A stretch of 64,000 nucleotides of DNA from UBA6115 sp040776985 (GCA_040776985.1 JAXGZL010000001.1:1-64000), one strand, 5' to 3'; shown: positions 25,139 to 34,270, counted from the stretch's first letter. A program made the numbers and translations. Notes: a model not told the origin generated them from the letters alone.

Positions 25139-26923
25139 TTATTTGGCCAAGGCAGCCCTGGCAGCGGCGTCCCCCGCGTGCCGGCCCATGGCCAGGCAGA
25201 ACTGGATGGAGGAGCCGGAGCAGGGATACTCCAGATGATAAAGTTCCCCGTTGGCCACCTCGCCCGCGGCGTACAGGCCCGGGATCACCTTGCCGTCCGT
25301 GGCCAGCACCTCTCCGTCCTTCGTGGTTTTGGGGCCGCCAAAGGTGCCGGTGACGCTTGAGGTCACCACCTTCAGGGCATAGAAGGGCGCTTCCTTGATG
25401 GCGTTCAGGAAGCTCACCTCCTGCACCGCCCCTTCCATCACGCCCTTGGGGCCCTTCTGGGGCTTGCCAAAGTCGCTGTCCTCGCCCTTGTCACACATCT
25501 GGTTGTATCGGGCAACGGTTTCCGTCAGCACCGCCGGGTCCACTTCCATCAGCGCCGCCAGCGCTTCCAGGCTGTCCGCTTTCAGGAGGGTGCCGGCCGC
25601 CACAGCCTCCTCCAGCTTCTCATGCTGGTTGGTGGCGTCAAAGAGGCTGAAATAGCGGTTGAAGCCCAGCTCATGATACAGCAGGGCGCTGCGGGAAAAC
25701 CAGTAGTCCGCCTCGTTGCAGAAGCGCTTGCCCTCCGGCGTCACATTCAGGAAAATACCCGCCGGATCCATGTAGTAGGTGGGCCCCATGTCATAGGGGT
25801 TGGCAATGGCGCCGCCCCCGCCCACAATGGCTGCCCCCGCGTCCCGGGCCATGATCAGGCCGTCGCCCTGGTGCGCCGCCCCCAGGAAGGTGCCGGAAAC
25901 GCCGATGTTGGGCGCGTATTCCTTCATCAGTTCAGCGTTGTTGGCATAGCCACCCGTGGCCAGGATGGTGCCCGCCGCGTGGATGGTGAGGGTGCGACCC
26001 TTGTTGTTGGCCACCAGGCCCTTCACCACGCCCTCTTCCTTGATCAGGGAAACCGCCGGGGTTTCCAGCAGGATGGTGACCCCCGCCTCCTCAGCCGCCT
26101 TGGTCAGGGGCAGGATAAAGCCGGCGCCGGAGCCATTGGCCGTTTTGTGGTTGCGCATGGGGTCCTGGGTGGGGAAGTTGTAGGAGAAGGTCACCTTGCC
26201 AAACTCCACCCCGTGATCCTTCAGCCACAGCACATTGTCGGCCGATTCATCCGCGATCATCTTCAGCAGTTCTTCGTTGACCTGGCCGTGGCCTTTGTCT
26301 GTCCAATACCTGGCCAGGCTCTCCGCGTCATCCTTGATGCCCTGATCCTTTTGCATCTGGGTGCCGGCAGCCAGAATCTCTCCCCCGCAGACCAGGGACG
26401 CGCCGCCCAGGGCGCCCATCTTTTCCACCAGAACCACCTTGGCCCCGGCCTTGGCAGCGGTGATGGCCGCTGACAGCCCGGCGATGCCGCCGCCTGCCAC
26501 CACCACGTCCACCGTCATTTCTTCGTCTTCCAGCTTTTCCGCTTCCAGGCCCTTTTCCATCAGGGCTTCCACATCGCCGCCCGCCTGGGTCAGGCAATCC
26601 TTGACCGCGTCCAGGATGGCGCCGCTGGTGAGGGTAGCGCCGGTGACGCCGTCCACCTTCAGGCCCTGGGCCTTCACAATGGCCTCCGGAATCTGCTCCA
26701 GCGCCGGGTCGGAAATGCCGGGGGTTTCCTTGTGCTCAAGCACCTTGACGGACTGGATTTCGCTTTCCGTCACCACCACTTCCACCTTCACATCCCCGCC
26801 CATGCCCTGGCCGGTGGCGGTGTAGGTGCCGGGCGTGAAGCCCGCTGCCTGGGCTGTCATGGCGAAACCCGCCACCAGCGCCAGAACCAGCATCAGGGAC
26901 AAAGCTTTTCTGATTTTCAACAT
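25139..26923 (-). CDS. Exported flavocytochrome-type flavoprotein (FMN-binding plus FAD reductase domain)
   Basis: A 594-residue protein with a signal peptide (residues 1-26, ending TAQAAG). Next comes an FMN-binding domain (about 30-115) with the flavinylation motif DGVTGAT, where the Thr can carry FMN attached by ApbE. The rest is an FAD_binding_2 domain (VVVAGGGIAGLSAA near 138, ending YAAGEVANGELYHLEYPCSGSSIQ). This is the layout of extracellular fumarate- or urocanate-reductase-like enzymes that use acceptors outside the cell. However, the HHTMGG motif of fumarate reductases reads VTGTFGG, so the catalytic His is absent and the substrate is open. No cytochrome or ApbE gene is nearby. It follows the tetR gene by 19 bases and should share its transcript. 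Confidence 0.88.
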   Translation of the reverse strand: MLKIRKALSLMLVLALVAGFAMTAQAAGFTPGTYTATGQGMGGDVKVEVVVTESEIQSVKVLEHKETPGISDPALEQIPEAIVKAQGLKVDGVTGATLTSGAILDAVKDCLTQAGGDVEALMEKGLEAEKLEDEEMTVDVVVAGGGIAGLSAAITAAKAGAKVVLVEKMGALGGASLVCGGEILAAGTQMQKDQGIKDDAESLARYWTDKGHGQVNEELLKMIADESADNVLWLKDHGVEFGKVTFSYNFPTQDPMRNHKTANGSGAGFILPLTKAAEEAGVTILLETPAVSLIKEEGVVKGLVANNKGRTLTIHAAGTILATGGYANNAELMKEYAPNIGVSGTFLGAAHQGDGLIMARDAGAAIVGGGGAIANPYDMGPTYYMDPAGIFLNVTPEGKRFCNEADYWFSRSALLYHELGFNRYFSLFDATNQHEKLEEAVAAGTLLKADSLEALAALMEVDPAVLTETVARYNQMCDKGEDSDFGKPQKGPKGVMEGAVQEVSFLNAIKEAPFYALKVVTSSVTGTFGGPKTTKDGEVLATDGKVIPGLYAAGEVANGELYHLEYPCSGSSIQFCLAMGRHAGDAAARAALAK

Positions 26924-26942
26924 CTGGTCATCTCCTTTTTAA

Positions 26943-27542
26943 CTAATCTATGGAAGAATGCTGGCACAAAATCCCGTCCAGCATGTCCAAACACTGGCTG
27001 ATAAAATCCTCCTGGTGGAGAAGTTCCGGCTTGGTCAGGAAATAGCTGTACAGGCCTTCCACCGCGCCTGCGTAAAGCATGTACACCAGGTCCACCGGCA
27101 TCTGCCGGAACTCCCCGGAACTGATCCCTTCGCTGATCAGCCTGTAGTCCGCCTCATATAGGGCGGCCAAAGGCAGGGTCTTGTAGGCTGAGGCAGAAAA
27201 GGGCTGGTGCATTTGGCGCAAGATCTTGCTGACCACAGGGTTGGTCTGGTTCTCCCACAGAACGTTCCGCACCCGGCGCTTCACCTTGCGCAGATAGCTG
27301 CCCTCCTGATCCAAGCCCGCGTCCATTTGCTTGATAAAGCTGTCCAGACAGCGCCTGGTCACCTCGTTGACCAGCTTTTCCCGGCTGTCAAAGTACAGGT
27401 AGAAGGTGCCCTTGGCAATGTCCGCCTCCTGGGTGATCTGGTCTATGGAGGTGCGGTTGATGCCCTGATGCGCGAACAGGTTCATGGACGCGTCCAGAAT
27501 GCGCTGCGCCTTTCCCCGGGTCATGGCTGCCTTTTTCGTCAT
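26943..27542 (-). CDS. TetR/AcrR-family transcriptional repressor
   Basis: A 199-residue regulator: N-terminal helix-turn-helix (residues about 10-56, FAHQGINRTSIDQITQEADIAKGTFYLYF, of which ADIAKGTFYLYF is the recognition part) and a variable ligand-binding domain. The start has GAGGGA upstream. It lies at the head of the operon with the exported flavoprotein and has a perfect palindrome just before its start, so it probably represses both genes until a ligand, perhaps the substrate of the flavoenzyme, releases it. Confidence 0.9.
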   Translation of the reverse strand: MTKKAAMTRGKAQRILDASMNLFAHQGINRTSIDQITQEADIAKGTFYLYFDSREKLVNEVTRRCLDSFIKQMDAGLDQEGSYLRKVKRRVRNVLWENQTNPVVSKILRQMHQPFSASAYKTLPLAALYEADYRLISEGISSGEFRQMPVDLVYMLYAGAVEGLYSYFLTKPELLHQEDFISQCLDMLDGILCQHSSID

Positions 27543-27558
27543 AAATCCCTCACTATAA

Positions 27559-27578
27559 ATATGACCGTGCGGTCATAT
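27559..27578. promoter_or_regulatory. TetR operator palindrome
   Basis: ATATGACCGTGCGGTCATAT: two perfect 9-bp arms (ATATGACCG and CGGTCATAT) around a two-base centre, 16 bases upstream of the tetR start codon. The size and TGACCG core resemble operators of TetR-type repressors. Confidence 0.8.
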
Positions 27579-27654
27579 CTTGTCGAAAAAAATGCGAAAC
27601 CCAACTTCGCTCTAACAGTATTTTAGCCAATTCCACCCCTGCTGTCAACCGGGA

Positions 27655-27683
27655 TGGACGGGATGGCGTCATTGCTTTATAAT
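27655..27683 (+). promoter_or_regulatory. Candidate promoter of the pRiA4b-type gene
   Basis: TGGACG (27655-27660), 17-base spacer, perfect TATAAT (27678-27683), 35 bases before the ATG at 27719. Confidence 0.5.
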
Positions 27684-27718
27684 CAGAATCACCGAAAACA
27701 GAAGGAATGACAGCAGAC

Positions 27719-29146
27719 ATGAAAAGCAGCACCATGCCCCTGATACAAAGTTATGTATTCAGCGTGTCTTTGGGAACTGGATTGTACCGGCACATTCAGA
27801 TTGCAGCGGCCAACAGCCTGCTGGAACTCAGCAAGGCGATTCTGGATGCCTTTGATTTTGAGGATGATCACGCCCACGCCTTCTTCATGGACAACAGGCT
27901 GTGGAGCGATGCTGACGACTACTTTATGGCTGGCATCGTTGAAGGGAAAAGAACAACAAGAAACGTCCGGCTTTCGCAGCTGGGCCTCGTGCCAGGAAAG
28001 AAGTTCAAGTATGTGTTTGACTTTGGGGAGGAATGGGCTTTTCAGCTCCGTGTGCTGCGGGCGGTTGACCAGGTCACGAAAAAGCCCCGGGTCATCCGTG
28101 CTGTGGGTGATGCAATAGCGCAGTATGAAGAAAGCGATTGGGATTCCGAAGATATCACGGAATATCCTGAGATCTATCCTTCAAAAAAACTGAAGTCATT
28201 GTATGAGTCTCTGTCTCTTTCCCCGAATGAGATTGCCCTGCTGCATCAGTACTTCGACGCTTTTTCAAATCTATACGGCATCATTCCTCTTGAAAAAGCG
28301 CTCAGTATCTATAATCGCCAGAATGTGGCGCTTCAGGAGGATGTCTTCCTGCAGTTCGCAGAGATTGTGCGCCATGAGAAGCATTTCTATCACATTTTGG
28401 GGCTGGATGAACTCTATCGGGACTATCCTGAAAAGGTCAACCCCATGGACAGGATGATTATTCAGGAAGGTCTGATTTCTTTTGATGTGGATGACTTTAC
28501 TCAGTTGTACCAAGCTCAACAGAACAAGCCCTATTACGTTCCTCTCCGGGAAGAGCTGCTTAAATACGCGGATGATGACTATTATGAACAAACAGCTGAG
28601 CTGATCGCCCTGCGGGATCATCTTCGCAAAAAACACAGGCTGTCTAAAGAAAAAGCTACTGATATTGCTGATGAAATGCAGCTGATTTCCTATATGGGGG
28701 ATGCAACAGATTTACAGCTGGTTCATGACAGGGCGGAGCACATGGGCCTTATCTTTCGCAATCAGAACGAGCTGGAGCAATTCTTTCAGCACTATTTTGA
28801 AATGTCAAACAACACCCGCACACCCTTTAACCGCGGCTATACCCCTTCTGAAATGGCGTCCATGACAGGCGGCCGAACACGCCCTGCCTCCATTAAAATG
28901 AAGCCGCACCTCAGGGATGAGATCACATCGGGCAATATCAGCCTGCAGGAACTGCGGGAAGGTCTAAAGGACATGGACTTCCCTCATCCTGACATACAGC
29001 TCAGCTTCCTGGAAGAACTGGATCACATTGAGCAGGAAATGAAAAAAGCATTATCCAATCCCCCTTCCAAAGCCGTTCCCAGAAATGCTCCCTGCCCCTG
29101 CGGCAGCGGGAGAAAATTCAAGCACTGCTGCGGAAAAGACCGTTAA
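27719..29146 (+). CDS. pRiA4b ORF-3-like protein with C-terminal SEC-C zinc motif
   Basis: A 475-residue protein. Its N-terminal ~130 residues match the plasmid pRiA4b ORF-3/TnpR-like domain (SYVFSVSLGTGLYRHIQIAA, LLELSKAILDAFDF, KKFKYVFDFGEEWAFQLRVL), found next to mobile elements but of unknown function. The middle is helical without recognisable motifs. The last ~20 residues are a SEC-C zinc-binding motif, APCPCGSGRKFKHCCG, as in SecA. The base composition is visibly lower in GC than the neighbours, a sign of transfer. The start is uncertain: AAGGA abuts an upstream ATG at 27707; 27719 gives better spacing, and 27734 is possible. Confidence 0.75.
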   Translation: MKSSTMPLIQSYVFSVSLGTGLYRHIQIAAANSLLELSKAILDAFDFEDDHAHAFFMDNRLWSDADDYFMAGIVEGKRTTRNVRLSQLGLVPGKKFKYVFDFGEEWAFQLRVLRAVDQVTKKPRVIRAVGDAIAQYEESDWDSEDITEYPEIYPSKKLKSLYESLSLSPNEIALLHQYFDAFSNLYGIIPLEKALSIYNRQNVALQEDVFLQFAEIVRHEKHFYHILGLDELYRDYPEKVNPMDRMIIQEGLISFDVDDFTQLYQAQQNKPYYVPLREELLKYADDDYYEQTAELIALRDHLRKKHRLSKEKATDIADEMQLISYMGDATDLQLVHDRAEHMGLIFRNQNELEQFFQHYFEMSNNTRTPFNRGYTPSEMASMTGGRTRPASIKMKPHLRDEITSGNISLQELREGLKDMDFPHPDIQLSFLEELDHIEQEMKKALSNPPSKAVPRNAPCPCGSGRKFKHCCGKDR

Positions 29147-29170
29147 GACACCTGCCAACAGGAGGATACG

Positions 29171-29563
29171 ATGAAAAAATCGCTCTGGATGGTTCTGCTT
29201 TTCCTGATGATCGCGTCCATTGCACTGGCTGCCACCGCCAGCCTTTCCATCAAGTCCAGCCAGCCACTGGACAATCAGTTCAAGGCCTTCAGGGCCTACC
29301 TGGATAAACTGAGCCAGGCGGAGCGGGAGGCCTGGCTGATGGAGCTGGCAGCCATCCAGGCAGAAAAGGAGGGCAGCGCCTTTTCCGGCCTGGGCTTTGC
29401 GGCGCCCCTTCAGGAAAGCGGCGCCGGCATGGTCTGGCTGCCCAAGTCAGGCAAGAAATATCACAGCCACGCCGGCTGCTCCAACATGAAAAACCCCCGC
29501 CAGGTCACCCGGGAGGAAGCCATCAGCAAGGGCTTTGAGCCCTGCAAGAAATGCAAGCCCTGA
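29171..29563 (+). CDS. Small exported protein with a C-terminal cysteine/histidine metal motif
   Basis: A 130-residue protein with a signal peptide or N-terminal anchor (residues 4-22, WMVLLFLMIASIALAAT) and a C-terminal motif YHSHAGCSNM...GFEPCKKCKP. This His/Cys arrangement resembles the short Ada-type or nuclease-tail zinc modules, which often end exported nucleases or DNA-uptake proteins, but no nuclease domain is present. Function unknown. GGAGG precedes the ATG, and the FAD dehydrogenase begins 18 bases downstream, so the two may be co-transcribed. Confidence 0.7.
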   Translation: MKKSLWMVLLFLMIASIALAATASLSIKSSQPLDNQFKAFRAYLDKLSQAEREAWLMELAAIQAEKEGSAFSGLGFAAPLQESGAGMVWLPKSGKKYHSHAGCSNMKNPRQVTREEAISKGFEPCKKCKP

Positions 29564-29581
29564 CCGCAAGGAGGCAGTCCC

Positions 29582-31198
29582 ATGCCCATCCGCATCAGCA
29601 ACATTAAAACAGCCCCCGCCAGGGATGCTGACAGGGCGGCGCTTCATGCCGCCCTGAAACGCCTGAAGGCGCAGGAGGCTGAGGTGCTTGACCACCGCAT
29701 CATCAAAAAAAGCGTGGATGCCAGGGATAAGGCGAAAATCCTGCTGGTCTACACCCTGGAGCTGAGCCTGGCGGGGGATGAAGCCGCCCACCTGAGCCGC
29801 CTGCCAAAGGGCGCGGGACAGCTGGTTCCCCGCACAAATCCGGTGCCCTGGCAAAAAAGCAGCCCCTCCTTCCGCCCGGTGGTGGCAGGCCTTGGCCCAT
29901 GCGGGCTGTTCGCTGCGCTGGCCCTGTCCAAGGCCGGGCTGAATCCCCTGGTGCTGGAGCGGGGGGAGCCGGTCTCCCAGCGCAAGGTAACTGCCGCCCG
30001 CTTCATGAAAACAGGGGTTCTGAACCCGGAGAGCAACCTCCAGTTTGGCGAGGGGGGCGCCGGCGCCTTTTCAGACGGCAAACTCACCACCGGCATCAAG
30101 GATCCCCTCTGCCGCCAGGTGCTGGAAACCCTGGTGGCGCACGGCGCGCCGGAGGAAATCCTCTACCTGTCCCGCCCTCATGTGGGCACCGACCGGCTGC
30201 CCCAGGTGGTGGCCTCTATCCGGCGGGAGATTGAGGCCCTGGGCAGCCAGGTGCTCTTTGGCGCCCGGCTGGAGGAGGCGGTGTACGACAAGGGACGCCT
30301 GATCGGCATCCGGTATTCAAACGACAGCGCTATAAAAGAAGCCCCCGCAGACGCGCTGCTGCTGGCGCTGGGGCATTCCGCCCGGGACAGCATCGCCGCC
30401 TTCCACCAGGCGGGGCTGACCCTTTATCCCAAGCCCTTTTCCCTGGGCCTGCGCATCGAGCATCCGCAATCCCTGATCAACCAGGCCCAGTACGGCAGGG
30501 ACGCGGCGGCGTCCGGCCTTTTGCCCCCGGCGGAATATCATCTGGCCATGCGCACCCGGGACAACCGGGGCGCCTACAGCTTTTGCATGTGCCCGGGCGG
30601 CCAGGTGGTGCCGGCGGCCAGCGAGGCGGGGATGCTTTGCGTCAACGGCATGAGCCCCTACAGGCGGGACGGCATCAACGCCAACGCCGCCCTGCTGGTG
30701 GAGGTGCGGCCGGAGGACTATATGCAGGGGGAGGATCCCCTGAGCGGTTTTGCCTTCCAGCGGCATTATGAGCGCCTGGCCCATGAAGCAGGGGGCGGCG
30801 GGTACCGGGCCCCTGTGCAGCTGGTGGGGGATTTCCTGGCAGGCCAGCCCTCCCCAGCCCTGGGCGCGGTCACGCCCACCATCCTGCCCGGTCATACCCT
30901 GGCTGACCTGTCCCAGATCCTGCCCCCCTATGTGGCTGCCGGCATCCGGGAGGCCATCCTGCACTTTGACAGCCGGCTTTCCGGATTCGCCCTGCCGGAG
31001 GCGGTGTTGACCGGGGTGGAAACCCGCTCCTCCTGCCCCATTCAGATGGAACGGGACCAGCGCTTCCGCAGCAGCCTGCCGGGCGTCTACCCCGCCGGCG
31101 AAGGGGCCGGCAGGGCGGGCGGCATCATGTCCGCCGCTGTGGACGGCCTGCGCTGCGCCAACATGATGATGGAAAACGCATTGGCGGGGTGCCTGTAA
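29582..31198 (+). CDS. FAD-dependent dehydrogenase of the COG2509 type
   Basis: A 538-residue protein. After an N-terminal domain of about 95 residues (a small alpha/beta region rich in Lys/Arg) comes the FAD-binding GxGPxG motif (VVAGLGPCGLFAALAL, residue ~100) and family blocks ESNLQFGEGGAGAFSDGKL, GLRIEHPQ, CMCPGGQVVPA and GVYPAGEGAGRAGGIMSAAVDG. This is the uncharacterised but widespread COG2509 family. It probably acts on a large aromatic or quinone-like substrate; no assay result is implied. AAGGAGG precedes the ATG. Confidence 0.85.
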   Translation: MPIRISNIKTAPARDADRAALHAALKRLKAQEAEVLDHRIIKKSVDARDKAKILLVYTLELSLAGDEAAHLSRLPKGAGQLVPRTNPVPWQKSSPSFRPVVAGLGPCGLFAALALSKAGLNPLVLERGEPVSQRKVTAARFMKTGVLNPESNLQFGEGGAGAFSDGKLTTGIKDPLCRQVLETLVAHGAPEEILYLSRPHVGTDRLPQVVASIRREIEALGSQVLFGARLEEAVYDKGRLIGIRYSNDSAIKEAPADALLLALGHSARDSIAAFHQAGLTLYPKPFSLGLRIEHPQSLINQAQYGRDAAASGLLPPAEYHLAMRTRDNRGAYSFCMCPGGQVVPAASEAGMLCVNGMSPYRRDGINANAALLVEVRPEDYMQGEDPLSGFAFQRHYERLAHEAGGGGYRAPVQLVGDFLAGQPSPALGAVTPTILPGHTLADLSQILPPYVAAGIREAILHFDSRLSGFALPEAVLTGVETRSSCPIQMERDQRFRSSLPGVYPAGEGAGRAGGIMSAAVDGLRCANMMMENALAGCL

Positions 31199-31243
31199 AC
31201 AAACCCCTGTGCTATACTGAAAAAAACAAAAAGGAGAAAGCGC

Positions 31244-32389
31244 ATGCTTATCATCAAAGGCGGAGAAATCCACGACGGCATCAAGGAAAAAGGCTATGTG
31301 GCGGACATTCTGGTGGAAGGGGGCAAGATCAAGCGCATCGGGAAGAACCTGAAGGCGCCAAAAGGGGCAAAGGTGGTGGACGCCGCCGGGCTTCTGGTCT
31401 ATCCCGGCTTCATTGACGCCCACAGCCACCTGGGCCTGGACGGCTATGGCATTGGCTATGAAGGGGCGGATTACAACGAGCTCAACGACATCCTCACCCC
31501 CCACCTCAGGGGCCTGGATGGCTTCAAGCCCATGCAGCCCACCCTCAGAGAGGCTGCCCTGGCGGGAGTGACCACCGTCAACTCAGGCCCCGGGAGCGCC
31601 AACGTGCTGGGCGGCACCTTCATCGCCGTGAAAACCGTGGGCAGCCGGGTGGATGACATGGTGGTCAAGCAGGAAACCGCCATGAAATGCGCCTTTGGGG
31701 AGAACCCCAAGCGGGTCTACAAGGAGAAAACAGACTCCAGCCGCATGACCACCGCCGCCAAGCTGCGGGAAACCCTGTTCAAAGCCCAGGAATACCTGGC
31801 CAAAAAAGAAGCGGCCGGGGATGACCTTACAAAGCAGCCCGCCTTTGACATGAAGATGGAGGCCATGATCCCGGTGATGAAGGGGGAAATCCCCCTGAAG
31901 GCCCATGCCCACGCCACGGAGGACCTGTTCACCGCCATCCGCATTGCAAAGGAGTTTGGCGTAAAGCTCACCCTGGAGCATGTCACGGAAGGCCACCTGA
32001 TCGCCGAAGACCTGGCCAGGGAGAACATCCCCCTGGCGGTGGGCCCCTCCCTCACCCATGCCACCAAGTTTGAGCTGCGCAATAAAACCTTTGATACCCC
32101 AGGCGTCTTGGCCAAGGCCGGCTGCCAGGTGTCCATCATCACCGATGCCCCGGTCATCCCCCAGCAGTACCTGGCCCTCTGCGCCGCCCTGGCGGTGAAA
32201 AGCGGCATGGACCCCTTCCAGGCCCTGCAGGCCATCACCTTAAATCCCGCAAAACACTGCGGTATCGAGGACAGGGTGGGCAGCCTGGAGGCCGGCAAGG
32301 ATGCGGACATCCTGCTCTTTGACGAGGATCCCTTCCTGCTGTCCGCCAGTCCCCTTAAGGTGTTCATCCTGGGGGAAGAGGTGCTGTAA
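31244..32389 (+). CDS. Metal-dependent amidohydrolase
   Basis: A 381-residue amidohydrolase of the imidazolonepropionase-like group. The metal-binding motifs are visible: the HxH pair in GFIDAHSHLG near residue 62, His in KAHAHATEDL, His in LEHVTEG and Asp in IITDAPVIP. The characteristic N-terminal beta sandwich begins MLIIKGGEIHDG and closes with DADILLFDEDPF. The substrate is unknown. A TGNTATACT extended -10 lies at 31210-31218, so it may have its own promoter. A strong terminator follows the stop. Confidence 0.87.
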   Translation: MLIIKGGEIHDGIKEKGYVADILVEGGKIKRIGKNLKAPKGAKVVDAAGLLVYPGFIDAHSHLGLDGYGIGYEGADYNELNDILTPHLRGLDGFKPMQPTLREAALAGVTTVNSGPGSANVLGGTFIAVKTVGSRVDDMVVKQETAMKCAFGENPKRVYKEKTDSSRMTTAAKLRETLFKAQEYLAKKEAAGDDLTKQPAFDMKMEAMIPVMKGEIPLKAHAHATEDLFTAIRIAKEFGVKLTLEHVTEGHLIAEDLARENIPLAVGPSLTHATKFELRNKTFDTPGVLAKAGCQVSIITDAPVIPQQYLALCAALAVKSGMDPFQALQAITLNPAKHCGIEDRVGSLEAGKDADILLFDEDPFLLSASPLKVFILGEEVL

Positions 32390-32402
32390 TTGCTCAGGTT
32401 TT

Positions 32403-32440
32403 AAAAGGGCTGCCGCATAAAAATGTGCGGCAGCCCTTTT
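32403..32440. terminator. Strong bidirectional terminator
   Basis: AAAAGGGCTGCCGCA and its exact complement TGCGGCAGCCCTTTT flank an 8-nt loop, giving a 15-bp stem flanked by A and T runs on both strands. It ends the amidohydrolase and, from the other side, the sigma-factor operon. Confidence 0.93.
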
Positions 32441-32457
32441 ATTGTTAGCCTTGGATG

Positions 32458-33738
32458 TTATTTGAGTTGGATAGCCTCCTGGATCAGGGGCGTCTGATCG
32501 TCCCGGTAGACGGGACGCAGGGTCAGGTTCTGATCGCTGTCAGGCGCATCAAAGTCAAGCCCGATCACAATGTCCCCGTTGTCCTTTATCGCGATCGCCC
32601 CGTCCTTGTTGGGATAGGCCTTGTCGCCGGCGTACAGCACATAGTCAAAGATGCGGTTCAGGGTGCCGGCGGCATCATCCATCATGGCATTGGCCTTGTG
32701 CCAGGAATCCACCCAGGCACTGGAGGCTTTCAGGGTGACCGTGCCCTTTGCATTCACCGGGGACAGGAAGAGCTGGGCCCTTGCGCTGTAACTGCCCGCT
32801 TCCGTGGCTGCCTTGTGGCTCATTTCCCCCGATTTGGAGGTGGTTTTCCCGTTTCTGGCAATGGTGAAGATGAGGCGTTTGATGCCCCGGTCAGCGGGAT
32901 CGTTCACATAGGCATCTTTATAGCCCGCTTCATCCTGGTATACCACCATGGCGCCGTAGCCGATGATCAGCTCCACCTCAAGGGGCTTGTCACCGGGCAC
33001 CCCATCCGGAATGCTGCAGGTCATATAGCCCTGAACGCTGCCATCAGGCAGCCTTGTGAGCCCGCTGTCCTTAATGGGCAGGTCGGTGCCGTCTGTCAGG
33101 CTGGCGCCATCCCCCAGGCCCGTACTGTTCATCACGATGTAGCGGCTGCCCGGCTTATTCAGGTGTTCTTTCACCTGCTCATTCAGCGCTTTGTCCTCCA
33201 CATTCAGCATATGTTCATCCGTCCAGCGCTTGTCCTTGATCTCCCGCAGCCATTCAAAGCTGCCGGTGGGCTCGCCCTCGTGATAGCTCACCCGGGGGGC
33301 CGCATCCTTTAGGGTATAGGAAATGGACAGGGTCTTGTCATCGGCGTAGGCCTGCTCCAGGGTGAAGTCAATCGCCTTGTTCTTTACCATAGCAAGGAGG
33401 GTCTGGTAGTCGTCCTTTGGGGCTTCCTCAGATGTCTCCTGGGCAGGGATGCTGGCCGTTTCACCATAAGTTGTGGCCACCTGGGCCAGTTTTTCCAGTT
33501 GCTTCCCTTTGTGTTCATCCTCTTTGAACAGCCCAAATACGTTCAGGCTGGCTGCCAGGGCCACCCCTGCCAGCAGCAGCGCCAGCGTCAATACCAAAGC
33601 AAAGCTTGCTTTCTTTTTCATGGGTTTCTCCTCTTTCTGCGCCAGGGACAGCACCTTCCAGGCGGTGTTCTCCCCCGCCTGGATGCCGGAAAGCCTGGCG
33701 TCCAGGCGTTGTCTGATCTTGTCATCCCGGTTCATCAT
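32458..33738 (-). CDS. Membrane partner of the ECF sigma factor (DUF4179-like)
   Basis: A 426-residue protein with a cytoplasmic N-terminus of about 40 residues, one membrane helix (about 44-66, FALVLTLALLLAGVALAAS) and a large extracytoplasmic domain. The architecture and its four-base overlap with the sigma gene mark it as the likely anti-sigma factor, similar to DUF4179 proteins. There is no ZAS-type zinc motif (HxxxCxxC) in the cytoplasmic part, so the anti-sigma activity is inferred from context. The external domain, with many Asp/Lys residues, could sense the envelope. Confidence 0.72.
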   Translation of the reverse strand: MMNRDDKIRQRLDARLSGIQAGENTAWKVLSLAQKEEKPMKKKASFALVLTLALLLAGVALAASLNVFGLFKEDEHKGKQLEKLAQVATTYGETASIPAQETSEEAPKDDYQTLLAMVKNKAIDFTLEQAYADDKTLSISYTLKDAAPRVSYHEGEPTGSFEWLREIKDKRWTDEHMLNVEDKALNEQVKEHLNKPGSRYIVMNSTGLGDGASLTDGTDLPIKDSGLTRLPDGSVQGYMTCSIPDGVPGDKPLEVELIIGYGAMVVYQDEAGYKDAYVNDPADRGIKRLIFTIARNGKTTSKSGEMSHKAATEAGSYSARAQLFLSPVNAKGTVTLKASSAWVDSWHKANAMMDDAAGTLNRIFDYVLYAGDKAYPNKDGAIAIKDNGDIVIGLDFDAPDSDQNLTLRPVYRDDQTPLIQEAIQLK

Positions 33739-34244
33739 TGCTCTCCTTCCAGCAGGCTGCGCAGCCTGGCGTACGCTTTTTTAAGTCTTACGGATACGGC
33801 AGGGGCGGTGATGCCAAGGGCTTTCGCCGCCTCATGCACCGTCATCCCCTGATAGTGGTACAGCAGCACCGCCTCCAGCTGTTTTCGGGGCAGCTTCATC
33901 ACCTCGATGGTCAGCAGGCTGTCCAACTCGTTGAAAGGCTGTGATGCTTCCGGCAGGCTTTCCAGGGTGATCCGCCTGTCCACATAGCGGTACCAGGCGT
34001 TTTTCCTCATGTCCTTACAGGTGTTGATGGCGATGCGCATCAGCCAGGTTTCACAGCTGGCCTCCCTGCGAAAGCTGTCCGCGCGCTGGTAGGCTTTCAC
34101 AAAGGTTTCCTGCACCGCGTCCTCGGACAGGGACAGATCTCGGAGGTAGAGATAGCACATGCGCAGAAGTTTCTGCTCATACTGTGCCACAATGTCCGCA
34201 AGCCACGCGGCTTTCCCGTTGCTCTGGCCACAAGCAAGGTTCAT
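33735..34244 (-). CDS. ECF-family RNA polymerase sigma factor
   Basis: A 169-residue extracytoplasmic-function sigma factor. Region 2 reads LLRMCYLYLRDLSLSEDAVQETFVKAYQ and region 4 ends with the helix-turn-helix YHYQGMTVHEAAKALGITAPAVSVRLKKAYARLR. It directs polymerase to a small stress regulon. The start has GAAGGGAAG upstream. Its promoter region contains an ECF-like element, so it probably activates its own operon. Confidence 0.92.
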   Translation of the reverse strand: MNLACGQSNGKAAWLADIVAQYEQKLLRMCYLYLRDLSLSEDAVQETFVKAYQRADSFRREASCETWLMRIAINTCKDMRKNAWYRYVDRRITLESLPEASQPFNELDSLLTIEVMKLPRKQLEAVLLYHYQGMTVHEAAKALGITAPAVSVRLKKAYARLRSLLEGEQ

Positions 34245-34270
34245 CTTCCCTTCACCCCCTTCACCTGTTA

